In this document: piece after piece, positions 52,679-61,770 of the stretch
Position numbering within the stretch: position 1 is the first letter of the stretch
Layout: each line of letters opens with the position of its first letter
Notes under the pieces: model-generated
Database searches by the model: none
Told to the model about the DNA's origin: nothing
The model's input: the letters and a program-made list of their open reading frames with translations, nothing else
Program-made: the position numbers and the translations under genes
DNA from: Marinobacterium arenosum
Lineage (GTDB): Bacteria > Pseudomonadota > Gammaproteobacteria > Pseudomonadales > Balneatricaceae
Assembly (NCBI RefSeq): GCF_019795155.1
Contig: NZ_JAILYN010000006.1
Span: 62,001 to 126,000, forward strand
Length of the DNA stretch: 64,000 nt
Direction: 5' to 3'

Positions 52679-53819
52679 CCGGGCAACTCCCGATCGCCAC
52701 GCCGGTGAAGGTCTGGTTGATATGCATGCCGGCGAACTGCTCGCCGTAGGTGTTGAAGCCGATTACCCGGGAATCACGCAGCAGCGCCGAAATCTCCGCC
52801 TTGAGCCCCTTGTGCTCCACTTCAAGGCGGCGCAGGAAGCAGTCGCAGCCGATGATCAACTGCGGCGTGCCGATCTCCTGTTCCAGTTGGGCCAGCTGCC
52901 GGCGCAGCTCCTCGACGATATCGCCCGGTTTCACCACGGTCAGCACGATGCCGTTCTCCACCGCACAGTAGAAACTCAGGCTGAGATCCTCGTTAACCTG
53001 CTGGATCGAGCGCACGTAGTAGTCGTCGCCCAGCCTTACCGCGATCGGGTTCAGCGCAAACGCCTTGTGGTCCAGTGCCGCCAGCGGCAGGCCGACCGCT
53101 TCGGCATAGGCCTGCGCCGCCGGCTCGGCATTCAGCTCCATCACCCGCCGCTGGTCGCTGTCGGCGGCGGTCACCACCAGTTTGTCGTCGGTTGGCTTCA
53201 TATGGTGACGGCTGAACACCTTGAAATCACAGCGGGTATTGAACAACAGCAGCACCGCCGCGCCGGTATGGAAGCGGCCGTCGAAGAACACGTGGGTGTC
53301 GATCAGCTGCAGCTCGTCGGCGGCCGAGCCACCGAAGTGCGGGATCGAGCCCAGCGCCGCATTCAGTGCCGCCAGCACCAGCTCCTCCTGCACCGACAGC
53401 CCATCGAGCAGGGTCAGCGCGAAGGTATTGCCCTTGATCGGCGCAATCTGCCGTTCGGCACAGCGCCGCATCAGCTGCTCCACCTGGGCCTGGGCGTCGG
53501 TCAGCGAGAACGGATCGAGCTGCTCGATCAGCGTCCCCTCCACCGCGAAGCCGCGCCGGTCGAAGCCGATCGCGGTGATGCAGCCCTGGCTGTAGCCATC
53601 GGGGGTGATCTCGCCGGCGGTGGTGCAGCCGGCCATCGGCAGGCCGTCGAACGCTTGGTTCAACGCCTTCGCCAGCGCTTCCAGCGGGTAGTCGGCGGAG
53701 CAGAAAAACAGCACGAAACCCAGCTCTGGCCCCTGCAGCGTACGGCGCAGCTCCTCGGCGGCCGGGCCGGGCTGGCGTTGGTAGGAAACGGCGGTGGTCA
53801 GCGGGATAAATTCAGACAC
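52671..53819 (-). CDS. FIST domain sensor protein
   Basis: 382 residues with FIST_N (LGFVLFFCSADYPLEALAKA, GCTTAGEITPDGY) and FIST_C (LVVTAADSDQRRVMELNAEP, LIIGCDCFLRRLEVE, VIGFNTYGEQFAGMHINQTF). The domain is thought to bind small ligands, perhaps amino acids, and lies upstream of signalling proteins. Here it is translationally coupled to the PAS kinase, so it probably feeds a ligand signal to it. The conserved CD/C pattern near the end is intact. Half-sites TACTTAGG at 53919 and TACTTTAG at 54047 lie upstream. Confidence 0.93.
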   Translation of the reverse strand: MSEFIPLTTAVSYQRQPGPAAEELRRTLQGPELGFVLFFCSADYPLEALAKALNQAFDGLPMAGCTTAGEITPDGYSQGCITAIGFDRRGFAVEGTLIEQLDPFSLTDAQAQVEQLMRRCAERQIAPIKGNTFALTLLDGLSVQEELVLAALNAALGSIPHFGGSAADELQLIDTHVFFDGRFHTGAAVLLLFNTRCDFKVFSRHHMKPTDDKLVVTAADSDQRRVMELNAEPAAQAYAEAVGLPLAALDHKAFALNPIAVRLGDDYYVRSIQQVNEDLSLSFYCAVENGIVLTVVKPGDIVEELRRQLAQLEQEIGTPQLIIGCDCFLRRLEVEHKGLKAEISALLRDSRVIGFNTYGEQFAGMHINQTFTGVAIGSCPDE

Positions 53820-54085
53820 ATCGGCTACCTGGTAGAAACGTTTTCAAGAGCAACCCAAAAGCGGTTCAAGGGTTATTCAAAGACTATTTTAGGCTGCCGG
53901 CCATTCGGGCCGGTATTGTACTTAGGCGCTGTTCCAGCCCCTTCCCATTGCCAAAAGATAGCAAGTAACCCTTTGTTTTTATTAGCTTTATTTTTATTCC
54001 CAGCCCCAGCTCGACAGACCATACCAAGTGGACGGCGCCAGGCTACTACTTTAGTGCCGCTGCCATCCGTAGCCAGCATCGGCAG

Positions 54086-55828
54086 CTAACCGATGCCTGC
54101 CGGTGGCCGCTCGGTCAGCAGATGGGTTAGTAGAGCGCGCAGTTTGCCCGGCTTAACCGGTTTATTCAGCACCGGCAGTTCCAGCTCTCGGAATAGCTGA
54201 CGGCAGGCGTCGCTGCGGTCGGCGGTGATCAGCAGCGCCGGCAGCGGACCGTAGCGGGCGCGTAACGCGGCGATCACGCCGGTACCGGTATCCTGGTCGG
54301 CCAGATGGTAGTCGGCCAGTACCACATCGGGTCGGAATCCCGCCTGACACAACTTCAGCGCCTGGCGGCGGTCCTGGGCCACAGCGACTTCGGCGCCCCA
54401 CTCGCCGAGCAGCGCCCGCATGCTGACCAGGATCGACTCCTCGTTGTCGACCACCAGCAGCCGGCAGCCATCCAGCGCATTCAGTACGATCTGCGGCGCG
54501 GTCGGTATCCTCTGCTCCCGTATTGCGACCGCCAAAGGCACCTCGATGGCGAACATCGAGCCCCGCCCCAGCTCGGAACGCACCTCGATCGGATGTTCCA
54601 GCATCCGCGCAATCCGCTCGACGATCGCCAGCCCCAGGCCGACGCCCTTGCGCTCGCCCTGGCGGTGCAGCTGCTGGAATTCCCGGAAGATATCGTCGAT
54701 CCGGTCGGCCGGAATACCGCTGCCGCTGTCCCAGACCTGCAGGCTGAGACGGTCGCCGCGCCGCCGGCAGCCGAGCAGCACCCGGCCACTGTCGGTGTAA
54801 CGGATCGCATTGGAGATGAAATTACGCAATATCCGCATCAGCAGACGGGTATCGGAGCGCAGATAGAGCCCACTCGACTGCACCCGCAGCTCAAGCCCGG
54901 CCGCTTCCGCCACCGGCTGGAACTCCGCCGCCAGGCTGTCCAGCAGTTGGCCGAGCGGAAACTCGCACAGCTCCGGCTTGACCGCGTTCTGGTCAAGCTT
55001 GGAGATATCGAGCAGGTCGGTCAGTAGCTCCTCGGCGCCCTCCAGCGCCAGGTGCACCCGTTCGACCAGGTAACCGTCCTGCTGCTCCAGCGGCCGCTCG
55101 CGCAGCGCCGCCACCAGTAGCCGGGCGGCGTTCATCGGCTGCAGCAGGTCGTGGCTGGCGGCGGCCAGGTATTTATCCTTGGAGCGATTGGCCTGCTCGG
55201 CCTGCTCCTTGGCGACCTTCAACTGCTGCTCGACCTGCTCGCGCTCGTCAATCTCGGTGCGCAGCTGTTCGTTCAGCTGCAGCAGTTGCTCGGTGCGCTC
55301 CTCGACCCGTCCCTCCAGCTCCTCGTTGAGCTGTTTCAGCGCGTTCTGGGCCCGCTTGCGTTCGGTAATGTCCTGCACGAACGCCTCGATCACCGGCCGC
55401 TCGCCCTCCGGCTTCAGCAGCACGTTCATCGACACATCGACACAGCTGCCGTCGCGACGCCGCAGCTGGGTCTCCATCGCCATCATCTTGCCGGTATTGA
55501 GCAGCCGTTCGGTCAGCCGCTGTAGATCCTCCGGGCAGCAGAACAGCTCGCCGGCCAGGTCGGAAACCTGCTGGCAGACCGCCGCCGGACTGTCATAACC
55601 GCAGATCCTGGCGATGGCCGGGTTGGCGGTCAGGATGCCGCCGTTCAGGTCGGCCTGAAAGATACCGTGCAGGGCGTTTTCGAACAGCCACTTGTAGCGG
55701 TTGCGCTCGGCCTCCAGCTCGTCGAGCTTGCGGGTCAGTTCAGCGTGGTAGGTCTTGCGGGCCGACTGGTCGCCCAGACCGATCAGATCTTCGAAGCGGG
55801 CGACCGAAGCTTCAGAGCGCTTCTTCAT
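54086..55828 (-). CDS. PAS hybrid histidine kinase (ErcS-like)
   Basis: 580 residues from the ATG at 55828, with GAGGTGG just upstream. An N-terminal coiled coil is followed by one PAS domain (about 45-160; WLFENALHGIFQADLNGGIL), a coiled coil, HisKA with His226 in AASHDLLQPMN, a HATPase (LRNFISNAIRYT, DSGSGIP, GVGLGLAIV) and REC with Asp506 in VVLADYHLAD. The kinase and receiver are close paralogs of the 50.1-52.7 kb kinase (same SHDLLQPxNAAR box). It overlaps the ErcA gene by 17 bases. Likely input to the LuxR regulator. Confidence 0.94.
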   Translation of the reverse strand: MKKRSEASVARFEDLIGLGDQSARKTYHAELTRKLDELEAERNRYKWLFENALHGIFQADLNGGILTANPAIARICGYDSPAAVCQQVSDLAGELFCCPEDLQRLTERLLNTGKMMAMETQLRRRDGSCVDVSMNVLLKPEGERPVIEAFVQDITERKRAQNALKQLNEELEGRVEERTEQLLQLNEQLRTEIDEREQVEQQLKVAKEQAEQANRSKDKYLAAASHDLLQPMNAARLLVAALRERPLEQQDGYLVERVHLALEGAEELLTDLLDISKLDQNAVKPELCEFPLGQLLDSLAAEFQPVAEAAGLELRVQSSGLYLRSDTRLLMRILRNFISNAIRYTDSGRVLLGCRRRGDRLSLQVWDSGSGIPADRIDDIFREFQQLHRQGERKGVGLGLAIVERIARMLEHPIEVRSELGRGSMFAIEVPLAVAIREQRIPTAPQIVLNALDGCRLLVVDNEESILVSMRALLGEWGAEVAVAQDRRQALKLCQAGFRPDVVLADYHLADQDTGTGVIAALRARYGPLPALLITADRSDACRQLFRELELPVLNKPVKPGKLRALLTHLLTERPPAGIG

Positions 55829-56975
55829 AGACCACCTCGACATCCCGCTGGTTGGAGCGGCGCGGGTTGGTGACGATGCAGGGATCATTCAGCGCCTTGC
55901 GCGACAGCGTCGGGATGTCGCTGCGACTGACGCCGATCTCCGCCAGTTTCTGGGTCAGGCCGACCGCCCCCTTCAGCTCTATTACCCGAGCCATCAGCCG
56001 TTGCTTGATCTGGGCCGGGTTCAGGCCGCGGGTGTCCAGCCCCATGGTTTCGGCGATCACCTTGAAGCGGTCCTGCGCGTCGGCGTAGTTGTAGTCGATC
56101 ACGTGCTCCAGCAGCATCGCGTTGCAGAGGCCGTGCGGCAGGTCCAGGTAGCCGCCCAGGCTGTGCGACATCGCGTGCACCGCGCCGAGAATGGCGTTGG
56201 AGAACGCCAGGCCGGCCTTCATCGAGCCGAGCATGATCTGCTCGCGCAGCTGCAGATCGTCCGGGCTGGCCACCAGCGCCGCCAGATTGCCGTTGATCAG
56301 CCGGATCGCATCCAGCGCGTGCATATCGGTCAGCGGCCCGGCGCCGGTCGACACGAACGCCTCGATAGCGTGCACCATCGCATCGACGCCGGTGCAGGCG
56401 GTCAGGAAGGTATCCATGGTGGCGGTGGTTTCCGGGTCGATCAGCGCCACGTCCGGCACCACCGCTTTGCTGACGATGGAAACCTTCATCTGCTCCTGCT
56501 GATCGTTGATGATCGCGAACTGGGAGACATCGGCCGAAGTGCCGGCGGTGGTGGGGATGAAGATCAGTGGCGGGATCGCCACATGGATGGTGTCGACGCC
56601 GACGAACTCGAGGATACTGCCGCCGTGGCTGCTGACGATGCCGATCCCCTTGGCGCAGTCCATCGGACTGCCGCCGCCGACCGCGACGATCAGGTTGCAG
56701 CCCTGCTGCTGGTAGAACGCGGCGCCGGCCATCACCTCTTCGGCACGGGGGTTCGGCGACACGTCGATAAAGGTGGCAAATTCAAGCGCCTGTGCCGCCA
56801 GCGACTGCTGCACGTCGGCCACCCAGCCGGCCTTCTCGACGCCGGGGTCGGAGACGATCAGCACCTTGCGGGCGCCGAAGTTGCGCGCATAGTTGGCCAC
56901 CGCATGGCGTGCACCGGCGCCGAAGATGATCTCCGGCGAAACGAATTTACGCAGGTTGCAGAGTTCGTGTTCCAT
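55812..56975 (-). CDS. ercA: iron-containing alcohol dehydrogenase, ErcA type
   Basis: 387 residues with the iron ADH fold: VSPEIIFGAGARHAVANYAR, VAVGGGSPMDCAKGIGI (NAD binding), PTTAGTSADVSQFAII, DPETTATM, and metal ligands in GVDAMVHAIEAF and HAMSHSLGGYLDLPHGLCNA. In Pseudomonas, ErcA is required for regulation rather than bulk oxidation of ethanol and may act as a signal-generating enzyme for ErcS. Here it is co-operonic with the ErcS-like kinase. The ATG at 56975 matches the family N-terminus; an upstream start at 57011 is possible but not supported. Confidence 0.95.
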   Translation of the reverse strand: MEHELCNLRKFVSPEIIFGAGARHAVANYARNFGARKVLIVSDPGVEKAGWVADVQQSLAAQALEFATFIDVSPNPRAEEVMAGAAFYQQQGCNLIVAVGGGSPMDCAKGIGIVSSHGGSILEFVGVDTIHVAIPPLIFIPTTAGTSADVSQFAIINDQQEQMKVSIVSKAVVPDVALIDPETTATMDTFLTACTGVDAMVHAIEAFVSTGAGPLTDMHALDAIRLINGNLAALVASPDDLQLREQIMLGSMKAGLAFSNAILGAVHAMSHSLGGYLDLPHGLCNAMLLEHVIDYNYADAQDRFKVIAETMGLDTRGLNPAQIKQRLMARVIELKGAVGLTQKLAEIGVSRSDIPTLSRKALNDPCIVTNPRRSNQRDVEVVYEEAL

Positions 56976-57339
56976 CAGCCCATTACCCTCTTGCCCGCTA
57001 AGCAGCAGCACGCCACCCCGGACTTGTTATTGTTATTTTGTACCCGCTGCCCAAAGCGACCAGAGCGGTCGAACAGGCACACAGCAATAGTTCCTATTAT
57101 CACTATATCTCTAGCTGACGGTATCCAACCTCGGCAGTATATTTACATGGCAAGGCCTGCCCGCTGACGGCCTTCACCTCGCCCGTCTTCGAGCCGCCTG
57201 CTGCCGCCGCAGTAATACTCTCACCCTACACCCATCGCATAGCTGCCAGCGAAGCCCCTTACACCTTAGAGCGCAGGCCACTTGGCTCACGCCTCGCCAA
57301 GACCTGTGCGCCCTATACCCAGCTGAGCGAACCGAACCA

Positions 57340-57369
57340 CCAAAGTGCAATCCTTTCAGCGCCAAAGCG
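57340..57369. promoter_or_regulatory. candidate operator: CCAAAGTG / CCAAAGCG pair, 22-bp spacing
   Basis: CCAAAGTG (57340-57347) and CCAAAGCG (57362-57369) are direct repeats at exactly 22 bp. Read on the other strand they are CACTTTGG and CGCTTTGG, the same half-site as in the pairs at 38.97 and 39.06 kb. The pair is 133-162 bp before the porin ATG and about 365 bp upstream of the divergent ercA gene. Confidence 0.5.
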
Positions 57370-57460
57370 GCATACCTCGCCCGCCGGCCGCTACCGATAA
57401 TCGATCGCCATTCCCGGCCATTGCCAGCCAATGCAAGTAATTAAAAAAAATCAAAAAAGC

Positions 57461-57476
57461 GGTCCGCCGACGGACC
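57461..57476. promoter_or_regulatory. hairpin in the porin leader
   Basis: GGTCCG-CCGA-CGGACC makes a 6-bp perfect stem with a tetraloop, 25 bases before the porin start, directly after a run of A. On the minus strand it would look like a weak terminator, though no minus-strand gene ends there. It could stabilise or gate the porin mRNA. Confidence 0.45.
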
Positions 57477-57501
57477 TTCCAACACCGATCACGAGGGCGA
57501 T

Positions 57502-58635
57502 ATGAAAAATAACAACCCGATGCTGCCGCTGTTACCCGCCGCCATCGCCATGGCGCTCAGCACCCCGGCCGCTGCCGGCATCACCCTGTACGACAAGGAC
57601 GGCACCACCTTCAGCACCGACGGTCTGATCAATACCTTTTACGTCAGCAGCGATATCGACGACGTCGACGACTCGCTGGATCGCGACCAGGCGCGGGTCA
57701 AGATGGGCTTCCTGCCGAACTGGATCGGCTTCGATTTCGGCAAGCAGGCAGACGACCTGAAGCTGGGCGCCCGCTCGTCGTTCTGGGTCACCATCAATGA
57801 CAGCGATCCGGTACGGGCCGGCAGCGCCGGCCACGGGGTGACCGACACCGGTATCGACGTGCGCCAGTTCTACGGCACCGTGGAGGGTGACTGGGGCCAG
57901 GTACTGGTCGGCAAGGATTTCGCACTGTTCGGCCGCAGCAACATCCTCGGCGACGAACTGCTGCTGGGCTACGGCCAGATCGGCTCCGACGGCTTGGTGG
58001 ACGGCGGCAACGTGTCGTTCGGCAATATCGGCACCGGCTACCTGTACCCGTTCCCGAACGCCCAGATCACCTACCGCAGCCCGGTCCGTCACGGCCTGCA
58101 GCTGGCGGTCGGCCTGCTGGACCCGAACAAGTCGGCGGCCGGTTCCGAAGAGGACGCACCGCGGCTGGAGGCGGAACTGACCTATAACGTCGATCTGAAC
58201 GGCGCCGCCGTGAAAGCCTGGCTGGGCGGCATGAGCCAGAGCTCCAGCAATGGCGCCGCCGAAGTGGACTCCAGTGGTGTCTCCTACGGCGTCAACGTCA
58301 AGTACGCCGGCCTGTCACTGACTGCCTCCGGCTTCGATGCCGAAGGGGTCGGCACCGCCGGGCTGGCCAACTTCGTTACCGCCGATAACGCCGACGTCGA
58401 CGGCTACCTGCTACAGGCCTCGTACAGCTTCGGCAAGGAGCGGCTGGTGGTGTCCTACGGCGAGAACGAGGGCGGCAGCAGCGCCGGTGCCAACGACCTG
58501 GATGCGGAGAACAGCGCCGTCGCCTGGTTCCACAGCGTCAACGACAACCTGAAACTGGTGGCCGAATACGACCGCACCGAAAGCGCCAGCCGGGAGACCG
58601 ACAGCGTCGCCCTGGGCGCGGTGCTGAGCTGGTAA
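57502..58635 (+). CDS. Gram-negative outer membrane porin
   Basis: 377 residues with a signal peptide (cleavage near PAAA|GITLYDKDG). The typical start TLYDKDGTTFSTDG, the RQFYGTVEGDWGQVLVGKDF block and a beta-rich chain ending in an aromatic terminal strand (VALGAVLSW) mark a 16-stranded trimeric porin. It should admit small hydrophilic solutes. GAGGGCG precedes the ATG. It is next to ercA and faces the same promoter region, so it might supply alcohols or lanthanides to the periplasm; that is inference from position. Confidence 0.93.
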   Translation: MKNNNPMLPLLPAAIAMALSTPAAAGITLYDKDGTTFSTDGLINTFYVSSDIDDVDDSLDRDQARVKMGFLPNWIGFDFGKQADDLKLGARSSFWVTINDSDPVRAGSAGHGVTDTGIDVRQFYGTVEGDWGQVLVGKDFALFGRSNILGDELLLGYGQIGSDGLVDGGNVSFGNIGTGYLYPFPNAQITYRSPVRHGLQLAVGLLDPNKSAAGSEEDAPRLEAELTYNVDLNGAAVKAWLGGMSQSSSNGAAEVDSSGVSYGVNVKYAGLSLTASGFDAEGVGTAGLANFVTADNADVDGYLLQASYSFGKERLVVSYGENEGGSSAGANDLDAENSAVAWFHSVNDNLKLVAEYDRTESASRETDSVALGAVLSW

Positions 58636-58666
58636 CAGATCTGCCTCCGATACCCACGGGTATCAA

Positions 58667-58802
58667 GGCTGTCGCAAAACTACTGCGCTCGATGATACGG
58701 CGTTAAAAATCAACTCAAAATGCTCATTTACAACATGTAAACTCCGCTTTTTCGCTGATTTTTTCCTTGTCTCACCTTCGCTCGCTACGTTTTCCGACAG
58801 CC
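58667..58802. mobile_element. 136-bp MITE-like element with terminal inverted repeats
   Basis: GGCTGTCGCAAAAC (58667-58680) and GTTTTCCGACAGCC (58789-58802) are terminal inverted repeats matching 13 of 14 bases. The centre has an inner palindrome TTTACA-ACA-TGTAAA. No coding frame is present. It sits between the porin stop and its terminator. Similar short hairpin elements are common in marine gammaproteobacteria (from memory, not checked). Confidence 0.8.
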
Positions 58803-58812
58803 TCTATCCCTG

Positions 58813-58855
58813 ACCGTGCGACCGGTTCCCCCTTCCCGGCCGCGCGGTTTTTTTT
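58813..58855 (+). terminator. intrinsic terminator of the porin gene
   Basis: ACCGTGCGACCGG pairs with CCGGCCGCGCGGT (one wobble, one mismatch) around a 10-base loop, then eight T. It is 178 bases after the porin stop, with the MITE-like element in between. Confidence 0.85.
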
Positions 58856-58996
58856 AAGCAGAGTCTTGAGTTGATAGATCTGAGTAGACAGATTTAACCG
58901 CCCGGTCGGGATGTGGCAAGCGTCCCCCAGCGGGTGAACCTCCCCGCCCCTTATCATCGCAACGCTGTCGGCGGCAACCGCAGTAACAACCGCAGC

Positions 58997-61000
58997 TCAG
59001 ACCCTGAACGAAGCCACCAGCTGCTGCAGCCGGCCGGACAGCGCGTTCATCTCGTTGCAGGCTCCGGCGGTGGTGTCGGCGCCCTCGGCGGCCTGGTGGC
59101 TGCATTGGCTGATCTCATCCATCCGCCGGCTGACGTCATGAGCCAGATCCGCCTGCTGAACCGACAGCGCCGCCACTTGGGTGTTGGTGGCGACGATGCT
59201 GGCCACCGCATCGGTGATCTGCGCCAGCGCCTCACCCACCCGGGCGGACTCCCCGACGGTGCTGCGGGCGCACTGCTGACTGTCGTTCATGTAACGCACC
59301 GCATCGCTGACCCCGTTACGGAACCGGCTCAGCATCTGTTCGATCTGCTCGGTGGAGCTGTGGGTGCGCTGGGCCAGGTCGCGCACCTCGTCGGCCACCA
59401 CCGCGAAACCGCGCCCCATCTCGCCGGCGCGGGCCGCTTCGATGGCGGCGTTCAGCGCCAGCAGGTTGGTCTGCTCGGCGATCGCCTTGATCACGTCCAG
59501 CACCCGGCCGATCTCCTGGCTGTCTTCCGCCAGCCGGTTGATCGCCTGCACCGACTGTTCGACGTTATTCGCCAACTGCTCGATCTCAGCCAGGGTATGA
59601 TCCACCTGGCGATGGCCGTCGTCGGCCAGCTGGTTGGCGTGCTGAGCCCGGTCCGAAGCGTCGGCAATCGCCGCCGACACATCGCCGGCGGCCACCCGCA
59701 GTTCGTTGATCGCCTGGATGATCTGTTCAGTCTGGCTGCGCTGCTGACGGGCGGCGGCGCTGGAGCTGTGGGCGGCACGGTCCAGCCCGGTGGACTGCTC
59801 GGCCACCTCGCCGGCCATCCCCTGCACCTGGCCGATCACGTCGTGGATCCGCTGGGTCATCTCGTTGAATTCGCGGATCAGCGCGCCCATCTCGTCACGG
59901 GCATCGAGCTGCACCTTGGTGGTCAGGTCACCCTGCGCCAGTGCCCGTGCCGCCTGCAGCACCCGTTCAACGTTATCGCGCACCGACAGATTGAAGCCAA
60001 GGCAGAAGTAAGCCGCCAGTACGGCCACCAGCGCCAATGCGATCAGCAGGCCATCCAGCCGCTGCTGCTGTTCGGCCAACCGCAACGTCAGCTTTTCGGC
60101 CACCTGGCCGAGCACCACCCGGTCGACCCGGGTGATTACCTGCAGGTCGGCATCGACCGCATCGAAGAACTGCTGCCAGGGCTGGTCCATCGCCATGCCA
60201 ACCACGATATCGTCCTCGAGCCGCAGCAGCGAGGTTTCCAACTGGACGTTGGCCCGCTGCAGCGCCTCGGCCACCAGTTGCTCGGCCCGCTCGTCGCTGC
60301 CCGGCAACAGTCGGTCCTGCTGCTTGAGACGGTTCAGATCGGCACTGATGTTCAGCAACACCCGGTTCAGCAGGTCGGCCAGGAACGACGGCATCCGCTG
60401 GGCCTGCAGGGCGTAGCCGGAATACGCGCGCGCTTCGCCCAGGTGCAGGGACACATCCGGCAGTTCGCTCAGCAACAGCCGCAGCAGCATATAGTTGATC
60501 GGGTCCGGGTCCTGCGACAGGCCAGCCTCGAAAGCGGTGCGGCTGGCCAGGTTGTCGACCGCATGGGTCAGTTTGGCGAAGTGTTTGAAGCGGGATTCCA
60601 GATCGCTGCTGTCGCTGCTGGCATACTGGCCGGTATCGACCTGCTGCCAGAGACTGTGCAAGCCCGGCTGCTGCAGGCCGGCCAGCGCGGTGCGCACCTG
60701 TTGCCGCTGCTGCTCAATGCGGCTGGCGATATCGCCCCGGGCGGCTGCCGGCAGGTAGCCCTCCAGGAAGCGCAGGTCACGGTAGTTGTCCAGGCTGCGC
60801 TTCAGCTCTGACAACTGCTGCAGCGTCGCCAGCCCCTGCAATCGCTGTTCGGTGTCACCTTTCTGCTGCTGCAGCTGCTGGATATGCAACACCGCCAGCA
60901 CCACCAGCGGCACCACCAGCACCAGGCTGATAAACACGAACTTGTAGAGATAGGGCATACGGTTCATCAACCGTATCACGGGGGTCAGCAGAGTGTTCAC
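58997..61000 (-). CDS. methyl-accepting chemotaxis protein with large periplasmic helical sensor
   Basis: 667 residues. TM1 is at about 18-40, then a periplasmic region of about 275 residues rich in Leu/Gln/Arg helices (helical bundle or nitrate/nitrite-type sensor domain), TM2 at about 315-340, HAMP (about 340-392), and a signalling domain with [19 protein letters not shown] at about 507-525. No CheR-binding tail is seen. The start is GTG at 61000 with GGAG 8 bases upstream. Its ligand cannot be read from sequence; no che genes are adjacent. It is only about 45% alike with the first receptor outside the tip, by eye. Confidence 0.93.
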   Translation of the reverse strand: MNTLLTPVIRLMNRMPYLYKFVFISLVLVVPLVVLAVLHIQQLQQQKGDTEQRLQGLATLQQLSELKRSLDNYRDLRFLEGYLPAAARGDIASRIEQQRQQVRTALAGLQQPGLHSLWQQVDTGQYASSDSSDLESRFKHFAKLTHAVDNLASRTAFEAGLSQDPDPINYMLLRLLLSELPDVSLHLGEARAYSGYALQAQRMPSFLADLLNRVLLNISADLNRLKQQDRLLPGSDERAEQLVAEALQRANVQLETSLLRLEDDIVVGMAMDQPWQQFFDAVDADLQVITRVDRVVLGQVAEKLTLRLAEQQQRLDGLLIALALVAVLAAYFCLGFNLSVRDNVERVLQAARALAQGDLTTKVQLDARDEMGALIREFNEMTQRIHDVIGQVQGMAGEVAEQSTGLDRAAHSSSAAARQQRSQTEQIIQAINELRVAAGDVSAAIADASDRAQHANQLADDGHRQVDHTLAEIEQLANNVEQSVQAINRLAEDSQEIGRVLDVIKAIAEQTNLLALNAAIEAARAGEMGRGFAVVADEVRDLAQRTHSSTEQIEQMLSRFRNGVSDAVRYMNDSQQCARSTVGESARVGEALAQITDAVASIVATNTQVAALSVQQADLAHDVSRRMDEISQCSHQAAEGADTTAGACNEMNALSGRLQQLVASFRV

Positions 61001-61171
61001 GATGGTCGCTCCGGATCGGACGCCGGCAACCGGTTTGCCGAAATTCAGGCCCTGGCAACCGGTAACAGACAGTCCCTGTTATTTTTGTTTTACCGTCGCA
61101 ATCTATTGCAGAGCAAAGCGCTTCGAAATGCAGTAGCAAAAAGGCGCTGATCGACTGACAAAAACAGTTAC

Positions 61172-61192
61172 CGGGCACCAGGACGGTGCCCG
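61172..61192 (-). terminator. probable terminator of the VOC gene
   Basis: CGGGCACC-AGGAC-GGTGCCCG forms a perfect 8-bp stem with a 5-base loop. On the minus strand TAACTG separates it from a short T-run, so termination may be inefficient. It is 9-29 bases past the VOC stop. Confidence 0.5.
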
Positions 61193-61200
61193 CTGCCGGG

Positions 61201-61590
61201 TCAGTCGATGGTCGGATAGCAGGAGATTTCGATCAGATTCAGATCCGGGTCGCGCAGATAGAACGAGCGGATCGGCCCCTGGGCACCGGTCCGGGTCACC
61301 GGCCCCTCGACAATCTCGACGCCCTGGCCGCGGACATGCGCCATCGCCTGTTCCAGCGGCGTTTCACTGATCAGGCAGAGGTCGGCGGAACCGGGCATCG
61401 GGGTATCGGCCTTGGGTTCGAACTCCTGGCCGAGCTGGTGCAGGTTGATCTTCTGGCGGCCGAACTGCAGCGCCTTGCGGTTGTCGCCGAAGGTCTCGAC
61501 GCTCATCCCCAGCACCTCGCTGTAGAACTTCAGCGTACTGTCAATGCAGCGTACCGTCAGCACCAAATGGTCCAGGTGGCTCAGTTTCAC
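61201..61590 (-). CDS. VOC family protein (virulence-protein/glyoxalase type)
   Basis: 129 residues beginning [19 protein letters not shown], where HLDHLVL supplies a metal His. [10 protein letters not shown] supplies a second site, and the C-terminus [17 protein letters not shown] supplies Glu. These match the small VOC proteins annotated as virulence- or glyoxalase-like. The start is GTG at 61590, preceded by GAGGA. Its substrate is unknown. Confidence 0.9.
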   Translation of the reverse strand: MKLSHLDHLVLTVRCIDSTLKFYSEVLGMSVETFGDNRKALQFGRQKINLHQLGQEFEPKADTPMPGSADLCLISETPLEQAMAHVRGQGVEIVEGPVTRTGAQGPIRSFYLRDPDLNLIEISCYPTID

Positions 61591-61770
61591 GATGTTGTCC
61601 TCGCCTCCATGGCTTCAATACAGGGTTTCTTAGCAAATGTTCTTAGCAAAACCGCTTTGCAACGGGATGACAGGTTTTCAAAGCCGCGAGTTAACAGTTT
61701 TGGGTTGACAGCGGCACGGGAGTGACGGAAACCGGCCGACGATAACAACGGGGATGCCGCAACTCGACGT

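Larger units (their letters stand above)
56976..57501. other. divergent promoter region between ercA and porin
   Basis: A 526-bp gap without a convincing gene; frames in it lack ribosome sites and domain similarity. It holds a CCAAAGCG near 57051, the paired half-site at 57340-57369 and a leader hairpin at 57461-57476. Confidence 0.65.

Noticed and set aside
57174-57431. 85-codon minus-strand frame between ercA and porin
   Set aside because: No ribosome site; composition is Arg/Gly/Ala-rich as expected from GC-rich noncoding DNA. It overlaps the candidate operator.
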